DNA from: Leucobacter sp. cx-42
Lineage (GTDB): Bacteria > Actinomycetota > Actinomycetes > Actinomycetales > Microbacteriaceae
Assembly (NCBI RefSeq): GCF_014529985.1
Contig: NZ_JACVMU010000006.1
Location: forward strand, 272,842-336,841
Direction: 5' to 3'
DNA: 64,000 nt
Below the pieces are notes generated by a model, which searched no databases, was not told the DNA's origin, and saw only the letters and a list, made by a program, of their open reading frames with translations. Below, piece after piece: positions 43,989 to 55,629 of this stretch. Within the stretch, counting starts at the first letter, position 1; each line of letters begins with the position of its first letter. The translations under genes were made by a program, and so were the position numbers.

Positions 43989-45536
43989 TTACGGACGGGG
44001 ACGCTTCTCACGAATACGCATGTTCAGCACGATCGGGCTGCCCTCGAAGTTGAAGGTCTCGCGCAGACGGCGCTGGATGAAGCGGCGGTAGCCGGGGTCC
44101 AGGAAGCCGGTCGTGAAGAGCACGAACGTGGGCGGACGGTTCTGCACCTGGGTGCCGAAGAGAATACGGGGCTGCTTGCCACCGCGCACGGGGTGCGGGT
44201 TCTCCTGGGTAAGCTCTGCGACGAACGCGTTGAACTTTGCGGTGGGGATACGTGAATCCCACGAGTCCAGCGCGGTTTCGAGCGCGGGTACGAGCTTCTC
44301 GAGGTGACGGCCGGTACGTGCCGAGATGTTGACTCGGGGTGCCCAATCGACGTGAGCGAGGTCAGCCTCGATCTCACGCTCGAGGTAGCGACGACGCTCG
44401 TCATCAAGCAGATCCCACTTGTTGAACGCGAGTACGAGCGCACGGCCCGACTCGAGAACGAGGTCGATGATGCGGAGGTCCTGGTCGGAGATCTCAGTGG
44501 TGACGTCGATCAGAACGACGGCAACCTCTGCCTTCTCGAGCGCAGCCTGGGTGCGGAGGGTCGCGTAGAAGTCAGCGCCCTTCTGCTGGCGCACGCGGCG
44601 ACGGATACCTGCGGTATCGACGAAGGTCCAGACGCGGCCTGCGATCTCAACCTGCTCATCGACGGGGTCGCGAGTCGTACCAGCGAGCTCGTTGACGACA
44701 ACGCGCTCTTCGCCCGCAGCCTTGTTGAGGAGGCTCGACTTGCCAACGTTCGGACGGCCGAGCAGCGCAACGCGGCGGGGGCCTGCGAGCTTCGGGGTTG
44801 CGACAGCCGACTCCTCAGGGAGCGCCTTCACAACGTCGTCGAGCAGGTCAGCTGCGCCGCGGCCGTGCAGTGCCGAGACGGCACGGGGCTCGCCAAGGCC
44901 GAGCGACCAGAGCTGAGCAGCTTCGGGCTCGAGCACCGCGTCGTCGACCTTGTTTGCGACGAGGAAGACGGGCTTGTTGGTGCGGCGAAGGAGCTGCACA
45001 ACGTGCTCATCGGTCGAGGTCGGGCCAACGCGCGAGTCAACGACGAAGAGCACAACGTCGCAGAGCTCGATAGCGATCTCAGCCTGCATTGCGACCGAAG
45101 CGTCGATGCCCTTTGCGTCGGGCTCCCAGCCACCGGTGTCGACGAGCGAGAAGCGCTTGCCTGACCACTCAGCGGTGTAGGTGACGCGGTCACGGGTCAC
45201 ACCGGGGATGTCTTCAACAACTGCCTCACGACGGCCGAGAATACGGTTCACCAGTGCCGACTTGCCCACGTTCGGGCGGCCAACGATCGCGACAACGGGA
45301 AGTGCCTCAGCAAGCTTTTCCTGGAAGCCGAGGAACTCGCCGTCCTCACCGAAGAGCACCTCCTTGTCGTCGTCGTCGAGGTCAAACGTGTCGAGGGTCG
45401 AACGCATGCTGCGCAGGCGCTCCTCGTCGGTCAGCTCCGAGTCGAAGCCTTCACCAACGATGACCTCGGTTGCGTCGATCTCGGTGGCGTCGAATTCTTC
45501 GCCTGCCGGATCCAGTTGTTCGTTCTGGGTCGTCAT
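43989..45536 (-). CDS. der: ribosome biogenesis GTPase Der (EngA)
   Basis: 515 residues. Two tandem GTPase domains each have P-loops: [15 protein letters not shown] (~82) and [15 protein letters not shown] (~258), with DTGGWE / DTAGIRRR switch II and VANKVD / AFNKWD specificity motifs. A KH-like C-terminal domain ends with [14 protein letters not shown]. The first ~75 residues are an acidic extension ([30 protein letters not shown]) seen in actinobacterial Der proteins. It acts in 50S subunit maturation. The start overlaps the cmk stop (ATGA). Confidence 0.97.
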   Translation of the reverse strand: MTTQNEQLDPAGEEFDATEIDATEVIVGEGFDSELTDEERLRSMRSTLDTFDLDDDDKEVLFGEDGEFLGFQEKLAEALPVVAIVGRPNVGKSALVNRILGRREAVVEDIPGVTRDRVTYTAEWSGKRFSLVDTGGWEPDAKGIDASVAMQAEIAIELCDVVLFVVDSRVGPTSTDEHVVQLLRRTNKPVFLVANKVDDAVLEPEAAQLWSLGLGEPRAVSALHGRGAADLLDDVVKALPEESAVATPKLAGPRRVALLGRPNVGKSSLLNKAAGEERVVVNELAGTTRDPVDEQVEIAGRVWTFVDTAGIRRRVRQQKGADFYATLRTQAALEKAEVAVVLIDVTTEISDQDLRIIDLVLESGRALVLAFNKWDLLDDERRRYLEREIEADLAHVDWAPRVNISARTGRHLEKLVPALETALDSWDSRIPTAKFNAFVAELTQENPHPVRGGKQPRILFGTQVQNRPPTFVLFTTGFLDPGYRRFIQRRLRETFNFEGSPIVLNMRIREKRPRP

Positions 45537-46240
45537 CGGGGGTCCTGTTCCGAGGCACGGACGGCCTCTACGATGTCAATCACAGCCTGAATCGACTGTT
45601 CAAAGTCAAGATCGCTCGTATCAACGAGCGTTACCCCGGGAGCGGGGTTAAGGAAGTCCACCACGAGCGCATCTTTCGCATCACGCGCGGTGATGTCTGC
45701 AAGCACCTGCTCGTGCGTCGCGCCGGGCAGTTCGCCTGCTCGCCGGGTTGCGCGCACCTCGGGTGACGCCGTCATCAGAATGCGAACCGGCGCATTCGGA
45801 GCAACGACAGTGGTGATGTCACGGCCCTCGATGACGACGCCGGGCAGACCCGACTTCGCAACGATGTCGCGGAACATCTCGTTCAACCGCTCACGTACCT
45901 GCGGGTGCTTGGAAACCCGGCTCACCTGACCACTGATGGCAGGCTCGCGAATTTCACTGGTGACGTCGTGGGTCGCGGATCCGTCAGCACTCGACAGTTC
46001 GACCCCAATGCGCTGCTCCCCCTGCAGCGTGGTCTGGTACGACCACGCATCCATGAGTTCGAGCACGGCGGCTTCATTTTCAAGATCGGTACCGGTGTGC
46101 AACGCAGACCATGCGAGCGTGCGGTAGGCCGCGCCCGTGTCGAGGATGCCAAAGCCGAGGCGATCCGCCGCCTTGCGAGCGACGCTAGATTTGCCGCTGC
46201 CTGCGGGGCCGTCAATTGCGACGAGCATTGCTTCGGTCAT
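45533..46240 (-). CDS. cmk: cytidylate kinase
   Basis: 235 residues from ATG 46240, overlapping the tyrA stop by one base. P-loop [16 protein letters not shown], the CMP-binding [26 protein letters not shown] and the lid RRAGELPG are all present. It phosphorylates CMP/dCMP. The order tyrA-cmk-der is the usual actinobacterial arrangement. Confidence 0.96.
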   Translation of the reverse strand: MTEAMLVAIDGPAGSGKSSVARKAADRLGFGILDTGAAYRTLAWSALHTGTDLENEAAVLELMDAWSYQTTLQGEQRIGVELSSADGSATHDVTSEIREPAISGQVSRVSKHPQVRERLNEMFRDIVAKSGLPGVVIEGRDITTVVAPNAPVRILMTASPEVRATRRAGELPGATHEQVLADITARDAKDALVVDFLNPAPGVTLVDTSDLDFEQSIQAVIDIVEAVRASEQDPR

Positions 46241-47340
46241 TACAGCGTCCTCCATCCGCGCTCAGTAAGGTCGGTCGTCGCGCGTTCTGCCACTTCTGGC
46301 AGCACCGCGATCTCCGCGAATCCGATCTCTGCGCCCGGCGAGTGCTCAAGGCGCAAGTCTTCCATGTTAATACCCAGATCTCCGAGTTCGGTGAGCAAGC
46401 GGGCAAGCTCGCCAGGCTGATCGTCGATGAGCACCGTAATTGCGGTGAATCTTTCGCTCGATCCGTGCTTACCTGGGAGGCGCTTTACGCCGAGATTTCC
46501 CTGCGCCATTAGGTCTGCGACCTGGCGCTTTGAGCCTGGCGCCTCAATTTCTCGCAGTGCGTCTGCAAACTGCTGCACATCTGCAACGAAGGCGTCGAGC
46601 ACCTCAACGATCGGCTTGCTGTTTGCGCCAAGAATTTGTACCCAGAGTTCGGGGTCGCTTGCCGCGATGCGCGTGGTGTCGCGCACGCCGGCGCCAGCAA
46701 GGTTCATCGACAGCTCAGGTGCTGGTACGAGCCGTGCAGCAAGCAGGCTCGACACCACCTGGGGAACGTGCGAGACCAGACCGACCGAACGGTCGTGTTC
46801 TTCTGGCGTCATTTCGAGGAGCACCGAGCCGAGGTCGAGCGCAATCGCTTCAACGGCAGAAAGCACACTCGCTGGGGTTTCTTCGTCACGGCAGATGACC
46901 CACGGACGAGCGGTGAACAGGTCTGCGCGAGCCATGATCGCGCCGCCGCGTTCGCGGCCAGCCATCGGGTGCGAACCAACGTAGTTCGTGAGATCGACAC
47001 CGCGGCGCTTGAGTTCAACGAACGGCGCAAGCTTCACGCTGGCAACGTCAGTGACGACTGCCTCAGGGAAGCGTGCCAGGGCTCCTGCCACGACATCTGC
47101 GACGACATCGGGCGGAGTCGCGACGATCACGATCGAGGGATGCGGATCGCTCTCAACCCGTGCACGGCCCGCGCCGTAGTCTGCGGCGAGCGCGACCACG
47201 GTGGGCGACTGGTCTTCGAGAGTGACCTCAACGCCGCGTTCGCGCAGCCCGAGTCCGATGCTCGCGCCAAGCAGGCCCGCGCCAATGATGTGCACGGTGC
47301 CCGTCACACGGGTCACGAAGGTGTGGGGAGCTGGAGTCAT
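46240..47340 (-). CDS. tyrA: prephenate dehydrogenase with C-terminal ACT-like domain
   Basis: 366 residues. NAD-binding motif VHIIGAGLLGASIGLGL, catalytic-region GSHPMAGRERGGAIMA and HDRSVGLVSHVPQVVSS, and the helical dimer domain (AGAGVRDTTRIAASDPELW) are canonical TyrA. From ~295 an ACT-like domain (FTAITVLIDDQPGELARLL) suggests tyrosine feedback control. It converts prephenate to 4-hydroxyphenylpyruvate. The start overlaps the rluB stop. Confidence 0.95.
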   Translation of the reverse strand: MTPAPHTFVTRVTGTVHIIGAGLLGASIGLGLRERGVEVTLEDQSPTVVALAADYGAGRARVESDPHPSIVIVATPPDVVADVVAGALARFPEAVVTDVASVKLAPFVELKRRGVDLTNYVGSHPMAGRERGGAIMARADLFTARPWVICRDEETPASVLSAVEAIALDLGSVLLEMTPEEHDRSVGLVSHVPQVVSSLLAARLVPAPELSMNLAGAGVRDTTRIAASDPELWVQILGANSKPIVEVLDAFVADVQQFADALREIEAPGSKRQVADLMAQGNLGVKRLPGKHGSSERFTAITVLIDDQPGELARLLTELGDLGINMEDLRLEHSPGAEIGFAEIAVLPEVAERATTDLTERGWRTL

Positions 47341-48467
47341 CGCGGTCCTCCTCGGTTGTCACGGCGGCCTGAGCCACCGCCAGTGTTCTTGCCGCCGTTG
47401 TTGCCGCCAGTACCGTTGTTGCCGCGCCCTGCGCCGCCGCGACCGTGCGGGTTGCCCTTCGCTGCGATGCCGCGCATGCCACGCGCACCTGCGCCGTCGC
47501 CTGGGCGCCCAGCGGTGATGGGTCGTCGCTTGTTACGCACCTGCTGCTTTGCGGTGTTCTCGCTGTCGCGGCTGTTGCGCGCGGTTTCCTTCTGGCCGCC
47601 GTCTTCAACGGCCGACAGAATCGCGCCGCGCTCAGCTGCAGACATTTCACGCAGTTCACCGAGGCCAAGGGTGCCAAGGTTGAGCGGGCCGAAGCTGCGG
47701 CGCACGAGTTCGAGTACGGGGTGGCCTACCTCTGCCATCATGCGGCGCACGATGCGGTTGCGACCGGAGTGAATGGTGAGCTCGATCAGCGTGTTCGTGC
47801 TGTTCGACGTATCGGGGAGCAGCTTGACACGATCCGCCTTGATCGGCCCATCTTTCAGCTCGATGCCATCTTTCAGCTGCTGCACGGTGCCGGGGCGCAC
47901 GCGCCCGCGCACCTTCGCAATGTACGTCTTCTGCACACCGAAGCTCGGGTGGGAAAGCGCGTGCGCGAGGTCGCCATCGTTGGTGAGGATCAGCAGGCCA
48001 CTCGTGTCGGTGTCGAGGCGGCCGACGTTGTACAGGCGGTCAGCAGGCGCGGTGCCGATCTTCTCGGTGAACTCGCGCAGGTCGGGTCGGCCGTCTTCAT
48101 CTGCCATCGTCGATACGACACCGGTCGGCTTGTTGAGCACGAAGTAGCGCTTCGAAACGTCGAGCTGCACGACGACACCGTCGACGCGCACCTCATCGCC
48201 CGGGTTCAAGCGCGAGCCAAGTTCGAGTTCAACCTCGCCGTTCACGGTCACACGGCCACTGGTGATGAGCGTCTCGCAGGCGCGACGTGATGCGATGCCA
48301 GCGTGCGCAAGTGCCTTCTGGAGGCGCGGGCGCTCATCTACCGGCTTGGGCGTTGCTGGCGTACGGGGTTCCCAGCCAAACTCGGCCAGGTCGACCTCGA
48401 CAGCTTCGCCATCGACGGTGAACGAGCCACCGAAGTCGTTCGAGTCGTTGCGGTCAGAGTTCTTCAT
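47337..48467 (-). CDS. 23S rRNA pseudouridine synthase RluB family, with Gly/Asn/Arg-rich tail
   Basis: 376 residues from ATG 48467. An S4 domain (RLQKALAHAGIASRRACETL) starts at ~48. The RsuA/RluB catalytic Asp lies in VGRLDTDTSGLLILTNDGD, and GRNRIVRRMMAEVGHPV is the conserved downstream block. After ~residue 290 a low-complexity basic tail rich in Gly, Asn and Arg (GRGGAGRGNNGTGGNNGG) extends ~85 residues, resembling RGG RNA-binding tails. It modifies U2605-region 23S rRNA in relatives. The start overlaps the scpB end by 14 bp. Confidence 0.93.
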   Translation of the reverse strand: MKNSDRNDSNDFGGSFTVDGEAVEVDLAEFGWEPRTPATPKPVDERPRLQKALAHAGIASRRACETLITSGRVTVNGEVELELGSRLNPGDEVRVDGVVVQLDVSKRYFVLNKPTGVVSTMADEDGRPDLREFTEKIGTAPADRLYNVGRLDTDTSGLLILTNDGDLAHALSHPSFGVQKTYIAKVRGRVRPGTVQQLKDGIELKDGPIKADRVKLLPDTSNSTNTLIELTIHSGRNRIVRRMMAEVGHPVLELVRRSFGPLNLGTLGLGELREMSAAERGAILSAVEDGGQKETARNSRDSENTAKQQVRNKRRPITAGRPGDGAGARGMRGIAAKGNPHGRGGAGRGNNGTGGNNGGKNTGGGSGRRDNRGGPR

Positions 48468-49071
48468 GGTCAAATCCTTCAGTGCCGTCTTCGAGGAGCG
48501 GCGCGATCGGCGGGAGCTGTGACAGGTGATCAATTCCGAGCTGCGCGAGCAGCATGTCACCTGTGCCATACAGGGTCGCGTTGGTCTCGGGCTCGAGCCC
48601 TACCTCTTCCACGAGCCCGCGGCCCAGCAGGGTGCGTACTACCGAGTCTACGTTTACTGCGCGGATCGACGCGATTGCACCCCTCGTAATGGGCTGCCGG
48701 TACGCGATCACAGCGAGCGTTTCGAGTGCCGCCTGCGACAGTTTGGCCGGGGTTGACTGCTGCACGAAGTCGGCCACGATCGGGTCGAGGCTTTCTCGCA
48801 CGTACAACCGGAATCCGTTTGCCGTCTCGCGTAGTTCGAAGCCGCGAGGTGTGCCGCTGCTTGCGAGCGTCTCATCTGTGCCGTTGTAGTCGGCCACGAG
48901 GGCCGCGAGCGCGGATCGCACGAGCCGCACAGGGTGATCTGTGGCGGCCGCGAGCTCGACTGCTGACAACGGCCTGTCGGCCACGATGAGCAGCGCCTCC
49001 AGCTGCTGTGAAAGCGTGTGCGTTTCACGAGCTGCTGCGAGCTCCGTCGGGGTCTGGTGTTCGTCAGTCAT
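48454..49071 (-). CDS. scpB: segregation and condensation protein B
   Basis: 205 residues from ATG 49071, overlapping the scpA stop by 8 bp. Two winged-helix domains are visible: LSQQLEALLIVADRPLSAVE and KLSQAALETLAVIAYRQPIT followed by RGAIASIRAVNVDSVVRTLL, the hallmark ScpB block. It is a subunit of the SMC-ScpAB condensin. Confidence 0.95.
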   Translation of the reverse strand: MTDEHQTPTELAAARETHTLSQQLEALLIVADRPLSAVELAAATDHPVRLVRSALAALVADYNGTDETLASSGTPRGFELRETANGFRLYVRESLDPIVADFVQQSTPAKLSQAALETLAVIAYRQPITRGAIASIRAVNVDSVVRTLLGRGLVEEVGLEPETNATLYGTGDMLLAQLGIDHLSQLPPIAPLLEDGTEGFDHEEL

Positions 49072-49963
49072 AATCACTTCCCAGGGTAGCGAGTTCGTCG
49101 TCGCTCCACTCCTCGCCGACCCACTGCACGTGCAAGTCGCCAAGGGGTTCTGCCTGGTCAAAGAGCACCGAACCGCGCCGGTACAGTTCAAGGATCGCGA
49201 GGAACCGTGCCACAATCACGCCACGTTCAGTTGATGTGTCAATCCCCGCGATGAGGTGGCGGAAGCTCAGTGCTCCGTCGCTTCGCAGCATTGCCACAAC
49301 GATTGCTGCTTGCTCCCGGATCGACACCAGCGGAGCATGCAGGTGGTCGAGCCCGACAACGGGAATTGCCCGCGGCGTAAACGCCAGCGTCGCGACTGCG
49401 GCGAAGTCTTGCACCGTCAAAGTCCAGAGCAACTCGGGGCCTTTGCCTCGGTATTTTGCGTCAAGGGGCACCTGCCGTGGGTGCCGCCCGGCCTCAGTCG
49501 CGAGCTTCCCCGAGAACCATGCGCTCGCCTGCTTGAACGCACGGTATTGCAACAGCCGTGCGAACAGCAGGTCGCGCGCTTCAAGCAGCGCAATGTCTTC
49601 GGCATCGACGGCCTCGCCCTGTGGCAACAGGCTCGCGATCTTCATGTCGAGCAGGGTCGCCGCGACGACCAAGAATTCGGAGGCCTGATCAAGCTCGATG
49701 AGCCCCTGCCCTTCGAGCGTGCCAAGGTACGAGATGAACTCGTCGGTGACGAGGCTCAACGAAACCTCAGTGATGTCGAGTTCGTGCTTACCGATCAGGC
49801 TGAGCAACAGGTCGAACGGGCCGTCGAAAACCTCAAGACTTACCCGGAAGCCGCCATCATCTGCAGTTGCCGGCAGCGACGTTGCTGCGCCCGTCTGAGC
49901 GCCCGGCAAAAGAGTGTCTGGCGTCTCAGCGTGTGTGTCCATGTGAGCGCCAGTCTGGGTCAT
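49064..49963 (-). CDS. scpA: segregation and condensation protein A
   Basis: 299 residues. A ~38-residue variable start is followed by the ScpA N-domain (FRVSLEVFDGPFDLLLSLIG, HELDITEVSLSLVTDEFISY) and FLVVAATLLDMKIASLLPQ. A C-terminal winged helix (TERGVIVARFLAILELYRRG) binds the SMC head as kleisin. The start overlaps the parA stop (ATGA). Confidence 0.95.
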   Translation of the reverse strand: MTQTGAHMDTHAETPDTLLPGAQTGAATSLPATADDGGFRVSLEVFDGPFDLLLSLIGKHELDITEVSLSLVTDEFISYLGTLEGQGLIELDQASEFLVVAATLLDMKIASLLPQGEAVDAEDIALLEARDLLFARLLQYRAFKQASAWFSGKLATEAGRHPRQVPLDAKYRGKGPELLWTLTVQDFAAVATLAFTPRAIPVVGLDHLHAPLVSIREQAAIVVAMLRSDGALSFRHLIAGIDTSTERGVIVARFLAILELYRRGSVLFDQAEPLGDLHVQWVGEEWSDDELATLGSDYD

Positions 49964-50811
49964 GCGACTATGCCGCGCTGCACGATCTCACGGGCCAGCG
50001 TGAGATACGCTTCGGCTGCCGCATTCGAGGGTGCATAGTCAAGAATCGACTGGGCCGCGACCGAAGCATCAGGCAGCTTGACTGTGCGGCCAATAACGGT
50101 GTCAAACGTCTTCTCACCAAAGGTCTCGACCACGCGCTCGAGCACCTCACGTGCGTGCAGTGTGCGCGGGTCGTACATCGTCGCGATGATGCCGTCGAGC
50201 TCGAGCGCGGGGTTCAAGCGATCACGCACCTTCTCAATCGTTTCGATGAGCAGCGCGACACCACGGAGTGCGAAGTACTCACACGCGAGCGGAATCAAGA
50301 CACCGTGCGCCGCAGTCAGCGCGTTCACCGTGAGCAGGCCGAGCGAAGGCTGGCAGTCGATGAGGATAACGTCGTAGTCATCAGCAACGCGGCGCAGTAC
50401 CGAACCGAGGATCTGCTCGCGGGCGACCTCGCTCACGAGGTGCACCTCTGCAGCCGACAGGTCGATGTTTGCGGGAATCACGTCAAGGCCGGGCGTTGCC
50501 GTGTTCTGGATGACCTCGTGCGGGTTCTTGATCTTGCCAAGCATGAGGTCGTAGATCGTTGGGACCTCATGGGCGGGTACGCCAAGACCTGCAGACAGTG
50601 CACCCTGCGGGTCGAAATCTACCGCGAGCACCCGACGGCCGTAGCGCGCGAGCGCCGCACCCAGGTTGATGGTCGTTGTTGTCTTACCGACGCCACCCTT
50701 CTGGTTGCACATCGCGATGATGCGCGCGGGACCGTGCGTCTCAAGGAACTCAGGCGGCGTAATGACACGCACCGGTCGGCCGGTTGGTCCAAGCTCGCCT
50801 TTGTTCGCCAT
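49960..50811 (-). CDS. ParA family ATPase
   Basis: 283 residues from ATG 50811. The deviant Walker A is AMCNQKGGVGKTTTTINLG (~residue 35), then AVDFDPQGALSAGLG, DVILIDCQPSLGLLTVNAL and SVAAQSILDYAP. This is the ParA/Soj-like copy that sits with scpAB in actinobacteria and is distinct from the oriC-linked parAB pair; no parB follows. It probably works with condensin in chromosome organisation. Confidence 0.92.
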   Translation of the reverse strand: MANKGELGPTGRPVRVITPPEFLETHGPARIIAMCNQKGGVGKTTTTINLGAALARYGRRVLAVDFDPQGALSAGLGVPAHEVPTIYDLMLGKIKNPHEVIQNTATPGLDVIPANIDLSAAEVHLVSEVAREQILGSVLRRVADDYDVILIDCQPSLGLLTVNALTAAHGVLIPLACEYFALRGVALLIETIEKVRDRLNPALELDGIIATMYDPRTLHAREVLERVVETFGEKTFDTVIGRTVKLPDASVAAQSILDYAPSNAAAEAYLTLAREIVQRGIVA

Positions 50812-50943
50812 CGTGCACTCTCCTTGGGGGTCGTGATTCGGCTCCAGCTTATCGCTGGCCACTGACATTTGAAGGTTGCATCACGGCGTGTATTTCGGTG
50901 TCGCGAACCAGTTCGATCCGCCAGAAATGGTCATTCTCAGCAT

Positions 50944-51924
50944 CTACTTCGCCCGCGGATGCGACATCACGTAGTGCTCCCGCAACGTATCCGGAGTCAC
51001 CTGCGTGTAAATCTGCGTGGTTGTCACCGAGGAATGCCCAAGGAGTTCCTGGACCGTGCGCACATCGGCGCCGCCCGCAAGCAAGTGGGTGGCGAACGAA
51101 TGACGCAGCGTGTGAGGCGAGACCTCTGCAGTGATTTCGGCACGATCCGCCGCCGCGCGAATGACCAGCCAGGCGCTCTGCCGCGACAGCCTGGCACCGC
51201 GGGGGCCAACGAACAGCGCAGGAGTCCCCTTGCCGCGCTCAACCATCGCCGGACGCGCGCGCACCAGATAGGCAGCCAGCGCTGAACCGGCATGGCGGCC
51301 GTACGGCACGATCCGCTGCTTCGAGCCCTTGCCCGTCACACGCAAGAAGCCGCCCTCGCTGAGTACGCGGGTCGGGTCCGCCCACGCGTCACCAGCGGCA
51401 TGCCCACCAACGAGATCGTCGAGATCAAGGTCAGCAACCTCGCTCACTCGCGCACCGCTCGCATACAACAGCTCAAGCAGGGCCCGATCGCGCAGCGCAA
51501 CGGGATCGTCACCGCCCGTCGCCTCAAGCAGCGCGGTGACCTCATCGATCGTGAGCGCTTTCGGCAGCCGCTGGGCCTTCTTCGGCGTGCGAACTCCGCG
51601 GCCAGCAAACTCCGCAAGCACCCCCTCTTCGAAGAGGAACCGATGGAGCCCACGCACGGTCGACGTGCGGCGTGTGACGGTCGCTGGCGACAGGGGCGCG
51701 GATCCCCCGGCATCGCCTGCTCCGCCGGCAGACAGGCTGACCACGAAGGCAGAGAGCAGCGCTGGCGTCACCCGCGCGAGATCGGTGATCTGTTCGGACG
51801 TGAGCCAGTCGCCATACGCAGCAAGGTCGGCACGATACGCCTTCAACGTGTTCTCGGACAGGCCACGCTCAATGACCAGATGGCGCAACCAACGCTCGGC
51901 CGCCGCGTCAAAGGTGACCGCCAT
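50944..51924 (-). CDS. xerD: tyrosine recombinase XerD
   Basis: 326 residues from ATG 51924. The SAM-like N-domain is [22 protein letters not shown]. Catalytic residues: Arg in [15 protein letters not shown], Lys in VTGKGSKQR, HxxR in [14 protein letters not shown], His in [13 protein letters not shown] and the Tyr nucleophile in IYTQV. It resolves chromosome dimers. Its place between the NUDIX and parA genes is conserved, so it is a housekeeping recombinase, not an element integrase. A 132-bp gap separates it from parA. Confidence 0.94.
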   Translation of the reverse strand: MAVTFDAAAERWLRHLVIERGLSENTLKAYRADLAAYGDWLTSEQITDLARVTPALLSAFVVSLSAGGAGDAGGSAPLSPATVTRRTSTVRGLHRFLFEEGVLAEFAGRGVRTPKKAQRLPKALTIDEVTALLEATGGDDPVALRDRALLELLYASGARVSEVADLDLDDLVGGHAAGDAWADPTRVLSEGGFLRVTGKGSKQRIVPYGRHAGSALAAYLVRARPAMVERGKGTPALFVGPRGARLSRQSAWLVIRAAADRAEITAEVSPHTLRHSFATHLLAGGADVRTVQELLGHSSVTTTQIYTQVTPDTLREHYVMSHPRAK

Positions 51925-51929
51925 CGGTG

Positions 51930-54348
<2,419 letters not shown>

Positions 54349-55599
54349 TTAACGGTTTTCTTGGCGCGGGACCCAGACCTGTTTGATGATCATGAGGATC
54401 GATGCCGTCACCGGAATCGAGATCAGTGCGCCAAGCAAACCAAGCAAAGTACCGCCCGCAAGGGCACCAATGACGACGAGTGCGCCGGGAACCGCGACGA
54501 CGCGGTTCATGATCTTCGGCGTGAACACGTACGACTCAATCTGCATGTAGACGAGGTAATAAATTACGGCGATAAGTGCAGTCATGGGCGAGTTGAACAA
54601 CGCCACGATTCCGACAAGAACGGTCGCCATAACCGAGCCGATGAGTGGGATCAGCGCGAGGATGAATACGCCAACGGCCACCAGTCCTGCGAACGGAACG
54701 CCGACAATGAGCATCATGATGAAGCCCAGGATTGAGTTCATGAGCGCAAGCAGCACCATGCCGTTGACGTAACCACCTACTGAGCCCGCAACCTGCTCAG
54801 TGATGTCCATCACCTTTGCACGGCTGCTGCGCGGTACGAGGGTGTAGAACCCACGCTTGATCGAACGCATTGAGGACAGGAAGTAGAGGCTCAGGATCAG
54901 AATGATGAGCGCTGCCGTGAGACCATTCGCGATGCCCATGCCGGCCTGCCACACACCGCCGGCGACCTGAGTCCAGTTTTCAGGCTTACTAATCAGGTCT
55001 TGACCTGACTTCAGCAGTGCTTGGAAGTCAACGTACTGACCAAAGCGTTCGTTGATGTCCTTGTACCAGGCTTTGGCGGTGATGTCTGTCACCAGCTCAG
55101 GTGCGCTCTGAATCAGCAGGTTCACCTGGTGCGCAAGCATCGGAATCACAATTGCCAGGATGGTCGCGATAATCGCGATGAACCCCAGGAACACGACGGC
55201 GATGCCGACGGGGCGCTTCATGCCACGCTTTTCAAACTTACGAACTACGGGGTCGAGGCCGAGCGCGATAAAGAGCGCCGCAACGACGTACATGATGATG
55301 GTGCTGAGCTGACCAAACATGTCTCCGACGAGAATCGCGACGAGCACACCGAGGGTGATCGTGAACCCCAGCACAAAGGGGCTGCGCATCGTGACAAAAC
55401 GATTGCGCTTGTCCTCTGAGTCTGCCTTCGCTTCAACCGCAGCCGAGCGTGCGTCACGGTACAGCTCACGCGTATCTGCGTCCATCTCTTCGATGTTCGC
55501 ATGTACGACGCCCGGCGTTGCCTCGGACGTGGGCTCCACGATCGTCTCTTCGCTCGGCGAAGTTGCGTCTTCGTTCTTGTGTCCGAATAGCTTGCTCAT
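54349..55599 (-). CDS. AI-2E family (PerM/TqsA-like) membrane transporter
   Basis: 416 residues. An acidic N-terminus of ~75 residues is followed by membrane helices (FVLGFTITLGVLVAILVGDM, IIMYVVAALFIALGLDPVVR) and the family's long amphipathic loop and GMVLLALMNSILGFIMML / FALIPLIGSVMAT region. The motif ALGLDPVVRKFEKRGMKRP is typical. Members are secondary transporters or Na+/H+ antiporters; autoinducer export is only one assigned role. It sits between recN and pyrG. Confidence 0.88.
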   Translation of the reverse strand: MSKLFGHKNEDATSPSEETIVEPTSEATPGVVHANIEEMDADTRELYRDARSAAVEAKADSEDKRNRFVTMRSPFVLGFTITLGVLVAILVGDMFGQLSTIIMYVVAALFIALGLDPVVRKFEKRGMKRPVGIAVVFLGFIAIIATILAIVIPMLAHQVNLLIQSAPELVTDITAKAWYKDINERFGQYVDFQALLKSGQDLISKPENWTQVAGGVWQAGMGIANGLTAALIILILSLYFLSSMRSIKRGFYTLVPRSSRAKVMDITEQVAGSVGGYVNGMVLLALMNSILGFIMMLIVGVPFAGLVAVGVFILALIPLIGSVMATVLVGIVALFNSPMTALIAVIYYLVYMQIESYVFTPKIMNRVVAVPGALVVIGALAGGTLLGLLGALISIPVTASILMIIKQVWVPRQENR

Positions 55600-55629
55600 A
55601 GCGTCAGATTATCAGAGGACTTGCGAGAC

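Noticed and set aside
50944..51924. Tyrosine recombinase as evidence of an integrated element
   Set aside because: It is XerD in its conserved place between the NUDIX and parA genes; no att-like repeats seen.
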